Below the pieces are notes generated by a model, which saw nothing but the letters and a program-made list of their open reading frames with translations, searched no databases and was not told where the DNA came from. From contig JBBCJB010000010.1 of NCBI GenBank assembly GCA_037190485.1, positions 1-64,000 on the forward strand: a stretch of DNA of 64,000 bases, in the 5' to 3' direction. Both the position numbers and the translations under genes were made by a program. The stretch is from Parapedobacter sp037190485. Its GTDB lineage: Bacteria; Bacteroidota; Bacteroidia; Sphingobacteriales; Sphingobacteriaceae. Of the stretch, positions 17,171 through 26,586 are shown one piece after another. Within the stretch, counting starts at the first letter, position 1. Every line of letters starts with the position of its first letter.

Positions 17171-20100
17171 TCAAAATTCCAAGTTAATCCCCATGAGGTA
17201 GCTACGCGTGAATGGATAGGCTGCGAAATCTATTTTAAGCACATCGCCACCAATCGAATTGACCGCGGGATCGACGCCCGTGTATTTCGTGACCGTGAAG
17301 AGGTTTTGCCCCATCACGTACACATTCAGGTTATTGAAAAAACCCACTTTGACCGGCAACGTATACGATAGCCGAGCCGACTGAAGCCGTAGGTAATCCC
17401 CGTTCTCGACGGTCCGGGAGTTGACCTGTCGTTGCCCTTGCGACGTCGGATTGACGAATGAAGGGTACAGATTGGTCGGGTTTTCAGGCGTCCACCGATT
17501 GAGGTACGGTTCAGCGACCTTGTTTCTCCGGAAACTGATCGGGAAATAGGAATCCACCAGCATGCTGTTGAGTATACTGCTTCCCTGCGATCCTTCGAAG
17601 TAAACCATCAGTGACAGGGTCTTATAACTGAACGTATTGGTGAAGCCGTACGTGAAGTCAGGCAGTGGTTTGCCAAGGATAACACGGTCGACGTCGGTGA
17701 TGGTACCGTCGCCGTTGACATCACGGTATTTCAAATCGCCCGGCTTGACATTGTCGTTCGTCGTTGAAAAATCATCCCCCGCTTGCCATACGCCGAGCAC
17801 ATCATACCCGTAATACGAAGCGATGGATTCTCCCGGCGCGATGATGCTCGCGTTATTGATGAACCCGGCTCCACCTTGGATGATCCTGTTGAGCGGCCCT
17901 AGATCCAGGACACGATTCTTGAGGAATGAGATGTTGCCGTCTATATTCCAGTTAAAGCCATCGCCTTTGAGCAACTCGGTCGAAAGCATGATGTCGAAGC
18001 CGGTATTGCGCATGCTGCCGATGTTCTGGGTACGGTTGCCGAAACCGGAACTGAGCGGCTGCGGCAAGCTTAGCAACAAATCCGTGGTCTTTCGGTTGTA
18101 ATACTCGACGCTACCCCGAAGCCGATTACGGAAAAGCGAGAAATCCAGTCCGATGTCGGCTTGGATAGCCGCCTCCCACTTCAAATCTGGATTGGGATTC
18201 CGCGAAGGGGTAATGGTCGTGTAACGCGCATCCCCGAAGACGGCGTCACCGCCGATGGAAAATGTAGGGATGTACAGGAAATTGCCGATGCTCTGGTTAC
18301 CGATAGAACCGTAACTGGCCCGCAATTTCAACTCATTGATAAACCCGTAGCCTTTGAAGAAATCCTCCTCGTGCATTTTCCAGGCCAAAGCCGCCGAAGG
18401 GAAGTATCCGAATCGGTTGTTTGGCCCAAACCGCGAGGATCCATCCGCGCGGAATGATGCGGTAAGCAGGTATTTATCGTCTAGCGAATAGTTTACGCGC
18501 GCGAGGTAAGACGCCAATATCGTCGCGGCCCGACCGCTGCCGATCACGTTCAGTGCTTGGTCTCCCGATCCGATGGCGTTGTATTCCAGATCCGGCAACG
18601 CATACCCTCTTCCATTTCCCGTGAACGAATAAGACCCGAATCGCTCATAGGTAACGCCACCCACGCCATTGAAGGCATGCCGGTCGCCCACTTTGTGGTT
18701 GAAATTGAGCGTACCCTCGGCCATGTAATAATTCCTCGTGCCGGTCAAGATGGAAGCGACCCCACCGGGCAATCCTTGGGTGGTGAATGGTGCAACGAAG
18801 ACGTTCCGCTGACTGTTGTTGACATCGCCGCCCAGCCGACCTTTCACCGATAGGCTCGGGAGCACGAAATATTCGCCATATATCGTGCCGAATGTACGGT
18901 ACGAGTCGCTATTCGCATTTTGTCCGTCGCGAAGCGCTACCGGATTGTCCATCGTCATGAACGTGGATCGGTGGTAACCGCCACCTGGCGTGTATACCGG
19001 TGAAGTGGGATCGTAGTAGATGGCTGAGTAAAGCGCCCCACTCTGCTCGTTGATGCCCGTACCGAACGAATTCAGTTTATCGCGAATGTAGGAGGTGGTC
19101 ATATTGATGCCAAAACTGTACTTCCCGCTCACCGTGTTATCGTAATTGATCCGCGCGGTATACCGATTCACGGACGACGTCATGACCACCCCCTCTTGTC
19201 CGAAATAGCCAAGCGACACGAAAAACCGATTGTTGTTCACGCCCCCTGAAAAGGACAGGTCGTGCGTCTGCGTCTGGGCGCGTTGGAACAAGAGGTTCTG
19301 CCAATCCGTATCCGCTTCGTAATTGTCGTCCACGCGTTCGGAGGCAGACCCGCCCCCATCATCGATGATCGCATTCAGCACGTCGTGATAATCCCGTCCG
19401 GTGAGCACTTGCACGCTGTTTGCAACTTGCTGAAACCCATAGTTGGCTCCGTAATTTACTTTCAGCGCGCCCGAAGCGCCTTTCCGTGTCGAGATCAATA
19501 CCACGCCATTCGCGCCGCGCGCGCCGTAAATGGCGGTAGCCGAAGCATCCTTCAAAATCTCTATCGATTCGATATCGGCTGGATTGAGGCTGTTTAGCGG
19601 ATTCCGCGGGTTCGGATTGGCAACGAAAGCGGCTCCTGAGCCCGTCACCGGCGGGGCATCGTTCACCGGCATCCCGTCGATCACATACAGGGGCTCATTG
19701 CCTGCCGAAATCGAACTGACGCCACGTATCTTGACAGACATCGCACTCCCGGGCTCTCCGCTTTTCTGCGAAATCTGTACGCCCGCGGCCCTGCCTTGCA
19801 TCAATTGCTGCACATTGACGTTGGCCCCCGGCGTCAGGTCAGACGCCTTCAAGGAAACAACGGAGCCCGTGACATCACTTTTCCTGACCGTACCATAACC
19901 AACCACGACCACCTCCTCCAAATCAGAGACTTCCGGATTCAAGGAAATGGCCGAGAGATTGGCAGAGGCGGAAACCTCCCGGCTCTCGTACCCAACGAAC
20001 GAAACGACAAGGATGGCATTTCCTTCCACATGATTGAACGCGAATCGGCCGTCGCTATCCGTACTGGTTTCCTGCGAAGACCCTTTGACGCGCACGGCGG

Positions 20101-20572
20101 CACCATAGAGGGGCGCTCCCGTTTCGTCGACCACCCTGCCCGTCAGCGTTTGCTGCTGCGTTTGCACGGCGGTGGGAACCGAATTCCGCGACGCTAACCT
20201 TGCATTTTTGCGTTCCTTGATCACGATCTCTTTACCGGTAATCACGAAATCCAGGGGCAATCCGGTTAACAATTGTTTCATGGCTGCCTCGAGTTCAACG
20301 TTTGCCAAGGAAACCGTCACTGGCGGTAACCGTTCAATGTGCTTTACACTGTAAACAACGGAATAACCTGTCTGGTCGTGGATCTCCGAAAAGACACGCC
20401 TCAGTTCCACGCGTTCTCGCTGGATCGTGACCGTTTGCGCCGACGTTTCAGCAAATGCTTGCGCTAAGCAAACCGTTAACAGAAAATACGTAATCTTCAT
20501 AACCTTTAATAGCCAAGTTTTCCGGATGGCAATCGCATGTTGTTTGAGTTGCGGTATCTTATAAATATCCAT
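17171..20572 (-). CDS. SusC/RagA TonB-dependent transporter with STN signalling domain
   Basis: 1133 residues. The start at 20572 gives a long N-terminus before a hydrophobic signal at about 25-46; ATG 20500 (MKITYFLL) is possible. Residues 47-117 (VTIQRERVELRRVFSEIHDQ...) form a secretin/TonB short N-terminal (STN) domain, the part that contacts FecR. A carboxypeptidase-regulatory-like domain follows at about 140-225, then the TonB box and plug (LEEVVVVGYGTVRKSDVTGS) and a 22-strand barrel ending in an aromatic/LEF terminus. With FecR and the ECF sigma just upstream, substrate binding at the surface should induce the locus by trans-envelope signalling. Confidence 0.95.
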   Translation of the reverse strand: MDIYKIPQLKQHAIAIRKTWLLKVMKITYFLLTVCLAQAFAETSAQTVTIQRERVELRRVFSEIHDQTGYSVVYSVKHIERLPPVTVSLANVELEAAMKQLLTGLPLDFVITGKEIVIKERKNARLASRNSVPTAVQTQQQTLTGRVVDETGAPLYGAAVRVKGSSQETSTDSDGRFAFNHVEGNAILVVSFVGYESREVSASANLSAISLNPEVSDLEEVVVVGYGTVRKSDVTGSVVSLKASDLTPGANVNVQQLMQGRAAGVQISQKSGEPGSAMSVKIRGVSSISAGNEPLYVIDGMPVNDAPPVTGSGAAFVANPNPRNPLNSLNPADIESIEILKDASATAIYGARGANGVVLISTRKGASGALKVNYGANYGFQQVANSVQVLTGRDYHDVLNAIIDDGGGSASERVDDNYEADTDWQNLLFQRAQTQTHDLSFSGGVNNNRFFVSLGYFGQEGVVMTSSVNRYTARINYDNTVSGKYSFGINMTTSYIRDKLNSFGTGINEQSGALYSAIYYDPTSPVYTPGGGYHRSTFMTMDNPVALRDGQNANSDSYRTFGTIYGEYFVLPSLSVKGRLGGDVNNSQRNVFVAPFTTQGLPGGVASILTGTRNYYMAEGTLNFNHKVGDRHAFNGVGGVTYERFGSYSFTGNGRGYALPDLEYNAIGSGDQALNVIGSGRAATILASYLARVNYSLDDKYLLTASFRADGSSRFGPNNRFGYFPSAALAWKMHEEDFFKGYGFINELKLRASYGSIGNQSIGNFLYIPTFSIGGDAVFGDARYTTITPSRNPNPDLKWEAAIQADIGLDFSLFRNRLRGSVEYYNRKTTDLLLSLPQPLSSGFGNRTQNIGSMRNTGFDIMLSTELLKGDGFNWNIDGNISFLKNRVLDLGPLNRIIQGGAGFINNASIIAPGESIASYYGYDVLGVWQAGDDFSTTNDNVKPGDLKYRDVNGDGTITDVDRVILGKPLPDFTYGFTNTFSYKTLSLMVYFEGSQGSSILNSMLVDSYFPISFRRNKVAEPYLNRWTPENPTNLYPSFVNPTSQGQRQVNSRTVENGDYLRLQSARLSYTLPVKVGFFNNLNVYVMGQNLFTVTKYTGVDPAVNSIGGDVLKIDFAAYPFTRSYLMGINLEF

Positions 20573-20716
20573 AAAATGGTTAGTGTTTTGACAAATTCAT
20601 CCAATAGCCTTTGAAAGCCGGGCTGTGTTGGCTATGTTTGTCAGGTGTTTGATCTTCGGGCAAGCCCTTCAGTCGCTAAACGGCGGGCTGTCCGAACGTT
20701 AATTCATCACAATCAG

Positions 20717-20740
20717 CCGGAGGTGGTGAGATACCTCCGG
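20717..20740. terminator. Stem-loop between fecR and susC
   Basis: CCGGAGGT and ACCTCCGG form an 8-bp perfect stem with an 8-base loop. The T-rich run (TTTTGGTTT) follows on the plus strand, so in the direction of the operon (minus) it lacks a U-tract. It may damp readthrough from sigma/fecR into susC or protect a processed 3' end. Confidence 0.4.
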
Positions 20741-20763
20741 TTTTGGTTTACCGAGTGGGTTAG

Positions 20764-21852
20764 CTATGGCGTAATCACAATCCCCCTTTCCTCGATTTTA
20801 AAACGTACCTGACCGGTCAACTCCAACCGGCGCAATACCTCCGATACATTGGCGTACCGCGAAACCGTACCACCAAATCGGAGTTGCTTGTCCACGCCTT
20901 CGAAATGGATATCGACATCATACCAACGGCCGATATCGCGCATGATGTGTTCCAGAGGCTCTTCATTGAATGCGAAATAACCCGACTTCCAGGCCACGAA
21001 CGGTGCCGTATCGACCTCGCCGACCGATACGCCGTCGTTGTCGATTACCGCCTGTTCGCCCGGCGACAACCGGAAACGTTGTCGCGGCGTGGAAACTACG
21101 ATACCCCCTTCCACCAGCGTGGTCCGTTCGGATCCGTTATCGGCATAGGCGGAAACGTTGAAAGCCGTGCCCAACACCTGTATTTCCTGCCCGGCCGTCT
21201 TGATGACAAACGGCCGACTGGGGTCGGTCGCCACTTCAAAATACGCTTCGCCGTCCAAAATGACCTCCCGTCTGGCCCGGGCAAAGCGAGGAGGGAATTT
21301 GAATGCGGAACCCGAATTGATCCATACCTTCGTGCCGTCTTCCAACGCGATCCGGTACATCCCGCCGCGTGGCGTGACGATCTCGTTGTCTGGATACGCC
21401 TCGCCATCACGGGCACTGGCCACGCTGCCCAGGAATGTACTGTCGGCGTATACCATCCGTCCGCCAAGCACGGCAATCCCCGATTGCGCCGTATCTAGAT
21501 CGATGATCCGGCCATCCGCCAATCTAAGCACAGCCCGGTTACCACCCGCGGGGATGTCCGCCACCGCCTGCTGGACAGGCCTTTCGGTTGCTGTCCCCAA
21601 CCAAAGCGCAAGGGCAGCGACGGCCAATACCGTTGCCGCAATTGCCAACCGCCTCGCCATTGCATGGGTTCGGGTGGGCTGCAGGTTGACGGCGAGCTTT
21701 CGCCATATACGCCTCCTTTCGGCAAAATCAATCCGTACCGGATCGGTCCCATAGGCATGCAGGTGCAGGCTCTCCACCAGCCGGCGCTCAGACTCGGTGC
21801 AGGTGCCCTGCCGATAACGTTCCAATAGCTCCGCTAATTCCTTTTCGTCCAT
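20764..21852 (-). CDS. FecR-type anti-sigma factor
   Basis: About 362 residues. A cytoplasmic N-terminus (ELAELLERYRQGTCTESERR) should bind the sigma factor. One membrane segment lies near residues 67-90 (RLAIAATVLAVAALALWLG), followed by a periplasmic FecR domain (NEIVTPRGGMYRIALEDGTKVWINSGSAFKFP...EVATDPSRPFVIKTAGQEIQVLGTAFNVSAY). The C-terminal DUF4974-like part reads GYFAFNEEPLEHIMRDIGRWYDVDIHFEG. The ATG at 21852 is preferred to an in-frame TTG one codon earlier. Next to an ECF sigma and an STN-containing SusC, it forms the standard trans-envelope switch. Confidence 0.95.
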   Translation of the reverse strand: MDEKELAELLERYRQGTCTESERRLVESLHLHAYGTDPVRIDFAERRRIWRKLAVNLQPTRTHAMARRLAIAATVLAVAALALWLGTATERPVQQAVADIPAGGNRAVLRLADGRIIDLDTAQSGIAVLGGRMVYADSTFLGSVASARDGEAYPDNEIVTPRGGMYRIALEDGTKVWINSGSAFKFPPRFARARREVILDGEAYFEVATDPSRPFVIKTAGQEIQVLGTAFNVSAYADNGSERTTLVEGGIVVSTPRQRFRLSPGEQAVIDNDGVSVGEVDTAPFVAWKSGYFAFNEEPLEHIMRDIGRWYDVDIHFEGVDKQLRFGGTVSRYANVSEVLRRLELTGQVRFKIEERGIVITP

Positions 21853-21894
21853 CAATCATTCCGGTTTACAGTTTGATGACGGTTGGAAGGTTAG

Positions 21895-22473
21895 TTAGGG
21901 TAAAAAAAATGTTGAAATAATTGCAACGGCCAATAAACTACGTTTCAACAGGATCAACGCGTTCTTGATTTGCCTGTTCACGTTATCCCGGGATATGTTC
22001 AGGGAATCGCTGATCTGTTGGTGGCTCATCGCATCGAACCGACTCAGCGTGAATATCGTCCGCATCTTTGGGGGCATCCTGCTTACGCAGGCATCCACAC
22101 GTTCCAGCAATTCCTTTTCGAAAAGGGAATCCTCCGTGGTGTAGCTGCCTTCATCATAGGTTTGTTTCAGCCTCTTCAAATACGAATCCCGGTATTTCGA
22201 ACGGTCTGCACGGTCAATCACTTTATTGAGTGCCGCCCGGTAGAGGTAGGCTTTGAGCGATGTATTGATCTGCAGGACGGCACGCCGCTCCCAAAGCGCC
22301 AGGAACAATTCCTGTACGATATCTTCGGCATCGTCGGAATCGATCATGGCATGCTTGGCGTAACCGAGCAATGGAGACCAATAGCGATCATACAGCGCTT
22401 TGAATGCCTGCCGATCTCCCTGTCGAAGCGACGCCAACAATACGTCGTCTGTCTGTTTGATAAAATCACTCAT
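21895..22473 (-). CDS. ECF-type RNA polymerase sigma factor
   Basis: 192 residues. Region 2 is visible as LYDRYWSPLLGYAKHAMIDSDDAEDIVQELFLALWERR and region 4 as CVSRMPPKMRTIFTLSRFDAMSHQQISDSLNISRDNVNRQIKNAL, with the helix-turn-helix near residues 145-170. It belongs with the Bacteroidota sigma-70 expansion family that partners FecR. The hydrophobic C-terminal end (LLAVAIISTFFLP) is common in this group. A promoter-like sequence lies about 30 bp upstream. Confidence 0.95.
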   Translation of the reverse strand: MSDFIKQTDDVLLASLRQGDRQAFKALYDRYWSPLLGYAKHAMIDSDDAEDIVQELFLALWERRAVLQINTSLKAYLYRAALNKVIDRADRSKYRDSYLKRLKQTYDEGSYTTEDSLFEKELLERVDACVSRMPPKMRTIFTLSRFDAMSHQQISDSLNISRDNVNRQIKNALILLKRSLLAVAIISTFFLP

Positions 22474-22502
22474 GAGTAACCATTATCATCACCCTGGTTC
22501 AC

Positions 22503-22533
22503 CAAATATCCGATATCCATACTGGATTTCAAA
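22503..22533 (-). promoter_or_regulatory. Candidate promoter of the sigma/fecR operon
   Basis: On the minus strand, TTTG (22530-22533) is separated by 19 bases from GATATTTG (22503-22510). This matches the Bacteroidota pattern TTTG-N19-21-TAnnTTTG except for the first base of the -7 element. The ATG is about 30 bases downstream. Confidence 0.45.
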
Positions 22534-22598
22534 GAAACAGGCACAACGTGATGCGCAACTAGGCAGTTTCCATGCGTAGCTGGCAGGACATTCGGTCT

Positions 22599-23807
22599 CT
22601 AACGAATCAGCTTCATCCCGAATCCTGGCGAATTCGGCGGGATGAGTTTCCCGCCTTCGATCCGATAACCGCTCAGGTCGACATCATCCGATGCACTCGT
22701 GACCCCTTCGATGGTGACGGTATTCCCAAGGCCTCCGGCCAGGTGGGCGGTGTAATACGATTTCAACAACGAACCCCACGCGTGCGGCGAGGACTGTACG
22801 TTATACTGCACCAACTTCGGCATCAGCTTCCGCCAGTTCGTGAACCCGAGCCCCTCGATGTCCGTGAGGTGGACGTCCATGAGCTTCAAGGCCATGAGCT
22901 CATCCAGCAACGCCGGATCCGGATCGGCCTCGCCGTCCGCGAGCAAGCCACCTACCCCGGCCTGCTGCATCCAGTTGCGCAACTTCCGATAGTCATCGAC
23001 CGTTTCGTGAAATGGCTCTTCGATCCAGAACAACGGCGTGTCGCCGATACCCTCCAGGTACTTGATGAATTCATTCACGGTGAACCCATTGTTGCCATCC
23101 ACCAGGATCTCGCAATCCGGGAATGCCTTGGCAACGGCCTTCGTGATTTCGATGTCGCGGGCCAGGCCGTCTTTCTGCGACATCCAACGGTGACCACGGC
23201 CAATCTTCAGTTTGAACTGCCGATAGCCGTAATCGTAGTCGTATCGGCAATTATCCAGGACCTTATCGATTCCACCCGGGGCGTGTCCCGGTTCCAGGTC
23301 ATCGAAATAGATCATGCCGCTGTAATATTTGGTCGTAAAGGGGGTTTCACGACCTAACAGCGCGTAAACGGGCTTATTCAGCACCACACCCGCCAGGTCA
23401 TGCAAGGCCATGTCAAAAGGCAGGTGGCGATCGTCGGTGGTACCGACCTTCACCTGAAATACATCGGCCAACCGCTTGCCGACCAAATCGGCGACAAGAC
23501 GTTGCGCACCACCTTTGCCGCCACGCAAGGAGGCCCAGCCTTTGGCGCCTTTATCGGTGGTGATGACGCAGATTTCGTTCCGGATGCCGTAACCATGCAA
23601 ATCCAACCGGGCGTTCTTGCCCACCAATCTCGGATACTGGAGCCGCACGTCGCCGAATGCGATCGATTGGATGGTGTGATACCCCAATTCGTCTTGCATG
23701 CGTGCATCCCGGTCGGTGTGCAACAAACCGGCAAATGCGCCCTTTGACACCAAGCTCAACGCCGCACCGGCTTGGAGCGCGTGAATGAATTCCCTTCTTT
23801 TCATCAT
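22599..23807 (-). CDS. Enolase-superfamily enzyme with Tat-like signal (mandelate racemase type)
   Basis: 402 residues. MMKRREFIHALQAGAALSLV looks like a twin-arginine signal, so the enzyme may act in the periplasm, which is unusual for the family. The catalytic barrel shows the KLK lysine motif (199-201), metal ligands Asp237 (LVDGNNGF), Glu263/Glu264 (WIEEPF) and Asp291 or Glu293 (LADGEAD), and His342 in SPHAWGS. The set fits acid-sugar dehydratases or racemases that abstract a proton alpha to a carboxylate. It is last in a cluster with dehydrogenase, ThuA, Gfo/Idh and isomerase genes, so an aldonate or similar oxidised sugar is a reasonable guess for the substrate. Confidence 0.85.
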   Translation of the reverse strand: MMKRREFIHALQAGAALSLVSKGAFAGLLHTDRDARMQDELGYHTIQSIAFGDVRLQYPRLVGKNARLDLHGYGIRNEICVITTDKGAKGWASLRGGKGGAQRLVADLVGKRLADVFQVKVGTTDDRHLPFDMALHDLAGVVLNKPVYALLGRETPFTTKYYSGMIYFDDLEPGHAPGGIDKVLDNCRYDYDYGYRQFKLKIGRGHRWMSQKDGLARDIEITKAVAKAFPDCEILVDGNNGFTVNEFIKYLEGIGDTPLFWIEEPFHETVDDYRKLRNWMQQAGVGGLLADGEADPDPALLDELMALKLMDVHLTDIEGLGFTNWRKLMPKLVQYNVQSSPHAWGSLLKSYYTAHLAGGLGNTVTIEGVTSASDDVDLSGYRIEGGKLIPPNSPGFGMKLIR

Positions 23808-23831
23808 AACATGGTTATTTAATAATTGCTT

Positions 23832-24683
23832 CTAGGTAAACGTGCTTTTCAAAAATTCAAATCCTTCGGTGGCCAGTTCGTCGGCGCTGTTCGCCAACGG
23901 CCGCCAGATGCTGGCGGCACGCGCCAGCTCCTTGGAAGGTGCCCCGAACGTTTCGATGACCAGGCTTCCTGGATAGCCGATTTCGACAAGGGCATCCCGG
24001 ATGCCCGTCCAATCCAAGTGGCCGGTGCCTGGCGTGCCACGGTCGTTCTCGTTGGCCTGGACGTGCAAAAGGCGATCGCCCAATTTCCGGATGCTTGCCG
24101 GGATATCCTTTTCCTCGATGTTGGCGTGGAAGGTATCCAAGGAGATTTTCAGCCAGCGGCTACCCACGTCGTCGACCAGCGAGATGGCTTGGTCCACCGT
24201 GTTGACCATATCGGTCTCAAAGCGGTTCAAGGGCTCCAGGCCCAAGCCCACGCCCAGTGATTCCGCACGCTTGCTGGCCTGGTACAGGTTCTCCAGGCAC
24301 CACTCACGCTCTTGCTGCTTCTGGTCTTCTGAAACCAACCGGGTCTTGCCAACCGCTGAATAAAGCGGCCCGCCAAAGATCGGGCTTTCCAGGTCATTGG
24401 CGATCTCGAGGCAATCGATGATATAGGAAAGCCCGTTCGTGCGAATCTCGGGCCGGTCGCTTGAAATATCGCGATCCATGCCAAAAGCACCGCTAACCGT
24501 TACCTGCAAACCCAACTCGCGGCAAATCCGCTTCAACCCCACCCAGTCGATCAAGGTCCGATCTTCCACCGCAATCTCAATGACATCGTAACCGATGTCC
24601 TTTGCCTTGCGCACGATCGCGAAATCGCTCGTGGAAAATGGCGACACCCACACAAACGTGCTTATCCCTATCCTCATCTTCAC
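23832..24683 (-). CDS. Sugar isomerase/epimerase, ketose 3-epimerase-like TIM barrel
   Basis: 283 residues (ATG 24683; ATG 24677 gives MRIGIS and is equally likely), no signal. It has the metal-dependent ligand set of the D-tagatose/D-psicose 3-epimerase group: Glu in LEPLNRFE, Asp and His in SLDTFHANIEE, His in LLHVQANENDRGTPGTG, and Glu in LVIETFG. The second gene at 40979-41848 is a clear paralogue with the same motifs, and both accompany a copper-domain dehydrogenase. Possible roles are epimerisation of a ketose or processing of a 3-keto-sugar intermediate. Confidence 0.85.
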   Translation of the reverse strand: MKMRIGISTFVWVSPFSTSDFAIVRKAKDIGYDVIEIAVEDRTLIDWVGLKRICRELGLQVTVSGAFGMDRDISSDRPEIRTNGLSYIIDCLEIANDLESPIFGGPLYSAVGKTRLVSEDQKQQEREWCLENLYQASKRAESLGVGLGLEPLNRFETDMVNTVDQAISLVDDVGSRWLKISLDTFHANIEEKDIPASIRKLGDRLLHVQANENDRGTPGTGHLDWTGIRDALVEIGYPGSLVIETFGAPSKELARAASIWRPLANSADELATEGFEFLKSTFT

Positions 24684-24701
24684 TAACTAACCAATCAATT
24701 G

Positions 24702-25811
24702 TTATTCAAAACTCGGAATGGCGACCCGAATGCCCCCTTTCATGGCCGACTCGTGGGCACAGATCCCGGCACAGGTGTAGTTGGCCGCCAATGCGGCATC
24801 CACGGCCGAATCACGGCCTTCGACGATGGCCGCCACGAACTCCTGCACCAAATGCGGGTGCGAACCACCATGCCCAGCCCCTTGCAGGAACGACACGTGG
24901 TTGGGGTCGTCAATTTTTTCACGTTTGGTGAAATCGGCGATTTCGGGAATCAACAATTCGTCTGTGTCGGGCACGTCGATGCGGCGTGCATTTTCACCCC
25001 CGTCGAAAATCACGTGCTCTTCGTCTTGCAGTTGCTCCCACTCGAACGACATCTTCGTGCCGTAAACGTCGTAGCTCTCCCGGTACTGGCGCACCACGTC
25101 AAACAATGAACGCGTGGCCTCGGCCACCACATCCGAATCCTTGAGCTTGAACGTCGCGGTCTCGACCGCGTAAGGCGCGTTGTAGCGGCTCGCCAAATCG
25201 TCCGATAACCGGCCAGAACCGTGGCATACCACGGATTCGGCGATGGTATTGTTGATGCGCAACAGCGGCGAAATGGCGTGCGTACCGTTGAGCATGGGTG
25301 GATAGCCCTTCCAGTATTCGGCCCAACCGTCCATGCTCATGTCCTGGATGTGCGACCCACGCACGAATTGGATCTTGCCCAATTCACCGCTTTCGGCCAA
25401 TTTCAGCCCGTACAGGAACTCGCGGGTATACAACGCGGTTTCCATCATCATGTACACTTTGCCGCTACGGCGCTTCGCTTCCACGATGGCTTGGCAGTCT
25501 TCGACGGTCATCGCCATCGGAATGGTGCAGGCCGTATGCTTGTTGGCATTGAGCGATGCCAACGTCATCTTGGCGTGCTCGGGAACCGGGGTGACCACAT
25601 GGATCGCATCGACGTCTTCCCGCTTCACCACGTCTTCGAAGTCCGTGAAGATCAGGTCCTCATCCAAATTGAACTTTTCCTTCAACTCGTTGAGGGTGTT
25701 TTGGTTCCGTGTACAGATACCGACGGCTTTAATATTCGGGTGCTTTTGGTAAATCGGGATAAACTCTTTACCGAATCCCATACCTACGATAACGACAGTG
25801 ATTTTTGACAT
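24702..25811 (-). CDS. Gfo/Idh/MocA-family oxidoreductase lacking the usual EKP lysine
   Basis: 369 residues. A Rossmann fold opens with TVVIVGMGFGKEFIPIY, and the second domain carries HAISPLLRIN and the beta-sheet region to the C-terminus. At the position where most family members have Glu-Lys-Pro, this one reads TIP (96-98 in HTACTIPMAMT), so the catalytic lysine is absent. The enzyme may therefore use a different general acid or do non-redox chemistry with bound NAD. It lacks a signal peptide and lies 18 bp before the isomerase gene, with which it is presumably co-transcribed. Confidence 0.85.
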   Translation of the reverse strand: MSKITVVIVGMGFGKEFIPIYQKHPNIKAVGICTRNQNTLNELKEKFNLDEDLIFTDFEDVVKREDVDAIHVVTPVPEHAKMTLASLNANKHTACTIPMAMTVEDCQAIVEAKRRSGKVYMMMETALYTREFLYGLKLAESGELGKIQFVRGSHIQDMSMDGWAEYWKGYPPMLNGTHAISPLLRINNTIAESVVCHGSGRLSDDLASRYNAPYAVETATFKLKDSDVVAEATRSLFDVVRQYRESYDVYGTKMSFEWEQLQDEEHVIFDGGENARRIDVPDTDELLIPEIADFTKREKIDDPNHVSFLQGAGHGGSHPHLVQEFVAAIVEGRDSAVDAALAANYTCAGICAHESAMKGGIRVAIPSFE

Positions 25812-25857
25812 GCTTGATTTTTATTATTTTAGATTCTACTTACTGACTGATGCACCC

Positions 25858-26559
25858 CTATTTCGCAACCCAATTCACGGCGTTGACCAACAATGCCTTG
25901 TAGGCTTCATGCTCGTGGCTGTGTTCGTCGTGCCCGAGGGTAATGCCCACGATCCTGGCTTTCGGGTGCTTCACGGTATACACGACCGGGTAGACCTTGT
26001 CCGTTTCCTTGGATTGCCCGATGACCAATACGTCCGCGCCCTTCGCCGCTGGGTCAAGCACATGCCGGTACAACTCATCCTTGAACTCGAATTTCTCGGG
26101 CACGCCCCGCGTGATCGGGTGCGCGGCATTGACCACGTAGTTCTTGAATTCCTGGAACTTTTCGTGGCTCTTGCTGCCGCCGCCCACGTAATTCAGGTTA
26201 TACGCTGGCCAATCTGCCCAATTGTACCATACCGCGGCGTGCAACAACACCAAGCCCTTGCCTTTTTCGACGAATTTGGTGATCGCCGTCTGGCCAGCTG
26301 GACCGATAGGCTGATTATTGGAAAGCACGAGGATATCGGTATTTTTCAGGTAGGCGGGAATCGAATCCACCTTGTCGGTGTACGTCACCGTAAAGTTTCC
26401 GGCTTCCTTGATCGTCTTCACGTCCTCCTGCCGATACCACCGTTCGAAATCGTGGGAAGATCCCCCGCCGACCAGCAGTATGCGTTTGGTCTGTGCGCTC
26501 ACCGAAACCGCCATCGCCGTGATTAACGCGAGGACTAAGAAGCTGCTTACTTTGTTCAT
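25858..26559 (-). CDS. Secreted stand-alone ThuA-like protein
   Basis: 233 residues with a signal peptide ending VSVSAQ. The ThuA (class-I-glutamine-amidotransferase-like) fold is clear: RILLVGGGSSHDFERWY, ILVLSNNQ, GKGLVLLHAAVWYNW, HPITRGVPEKFEF and the C-terminal GITLGHDEHSHEHEAY. The conserved histidines (HAAVW, GHDEH) are present. ThuA proteins participate in processing of 3-keto-trehalose and related keto-sugars. It lies 27 bp after a large lipoprotein whose own ThuA domain has lost these histidines, so it may replace that activity. Confidence 0.88.
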   Translation of the reverse strand: MNKVSSFLVLALITAMAVSVSAQTKRILLVGGGSSHDFERWYRQEDVKTIKEAGNFTVTYTDKVDSIPAYLKNTDILVLSNNQPIGPAGQTAITKFVEKGKGLVLLHAAVWYNWADWPAYNLNYVGGGSKSHEKFQEFKNYVVNAAHPITRGVPEKFEFKDELYRHVLDPAAKGADVLVIGQSKETDKVYPVVYTVKHPKARIVGITLGHDEHSHEHEAYKALLVNAVNWVAK

Positions 26560-26586
26560 GTTTTCGTTTATTTTTTTGTAACTAAC

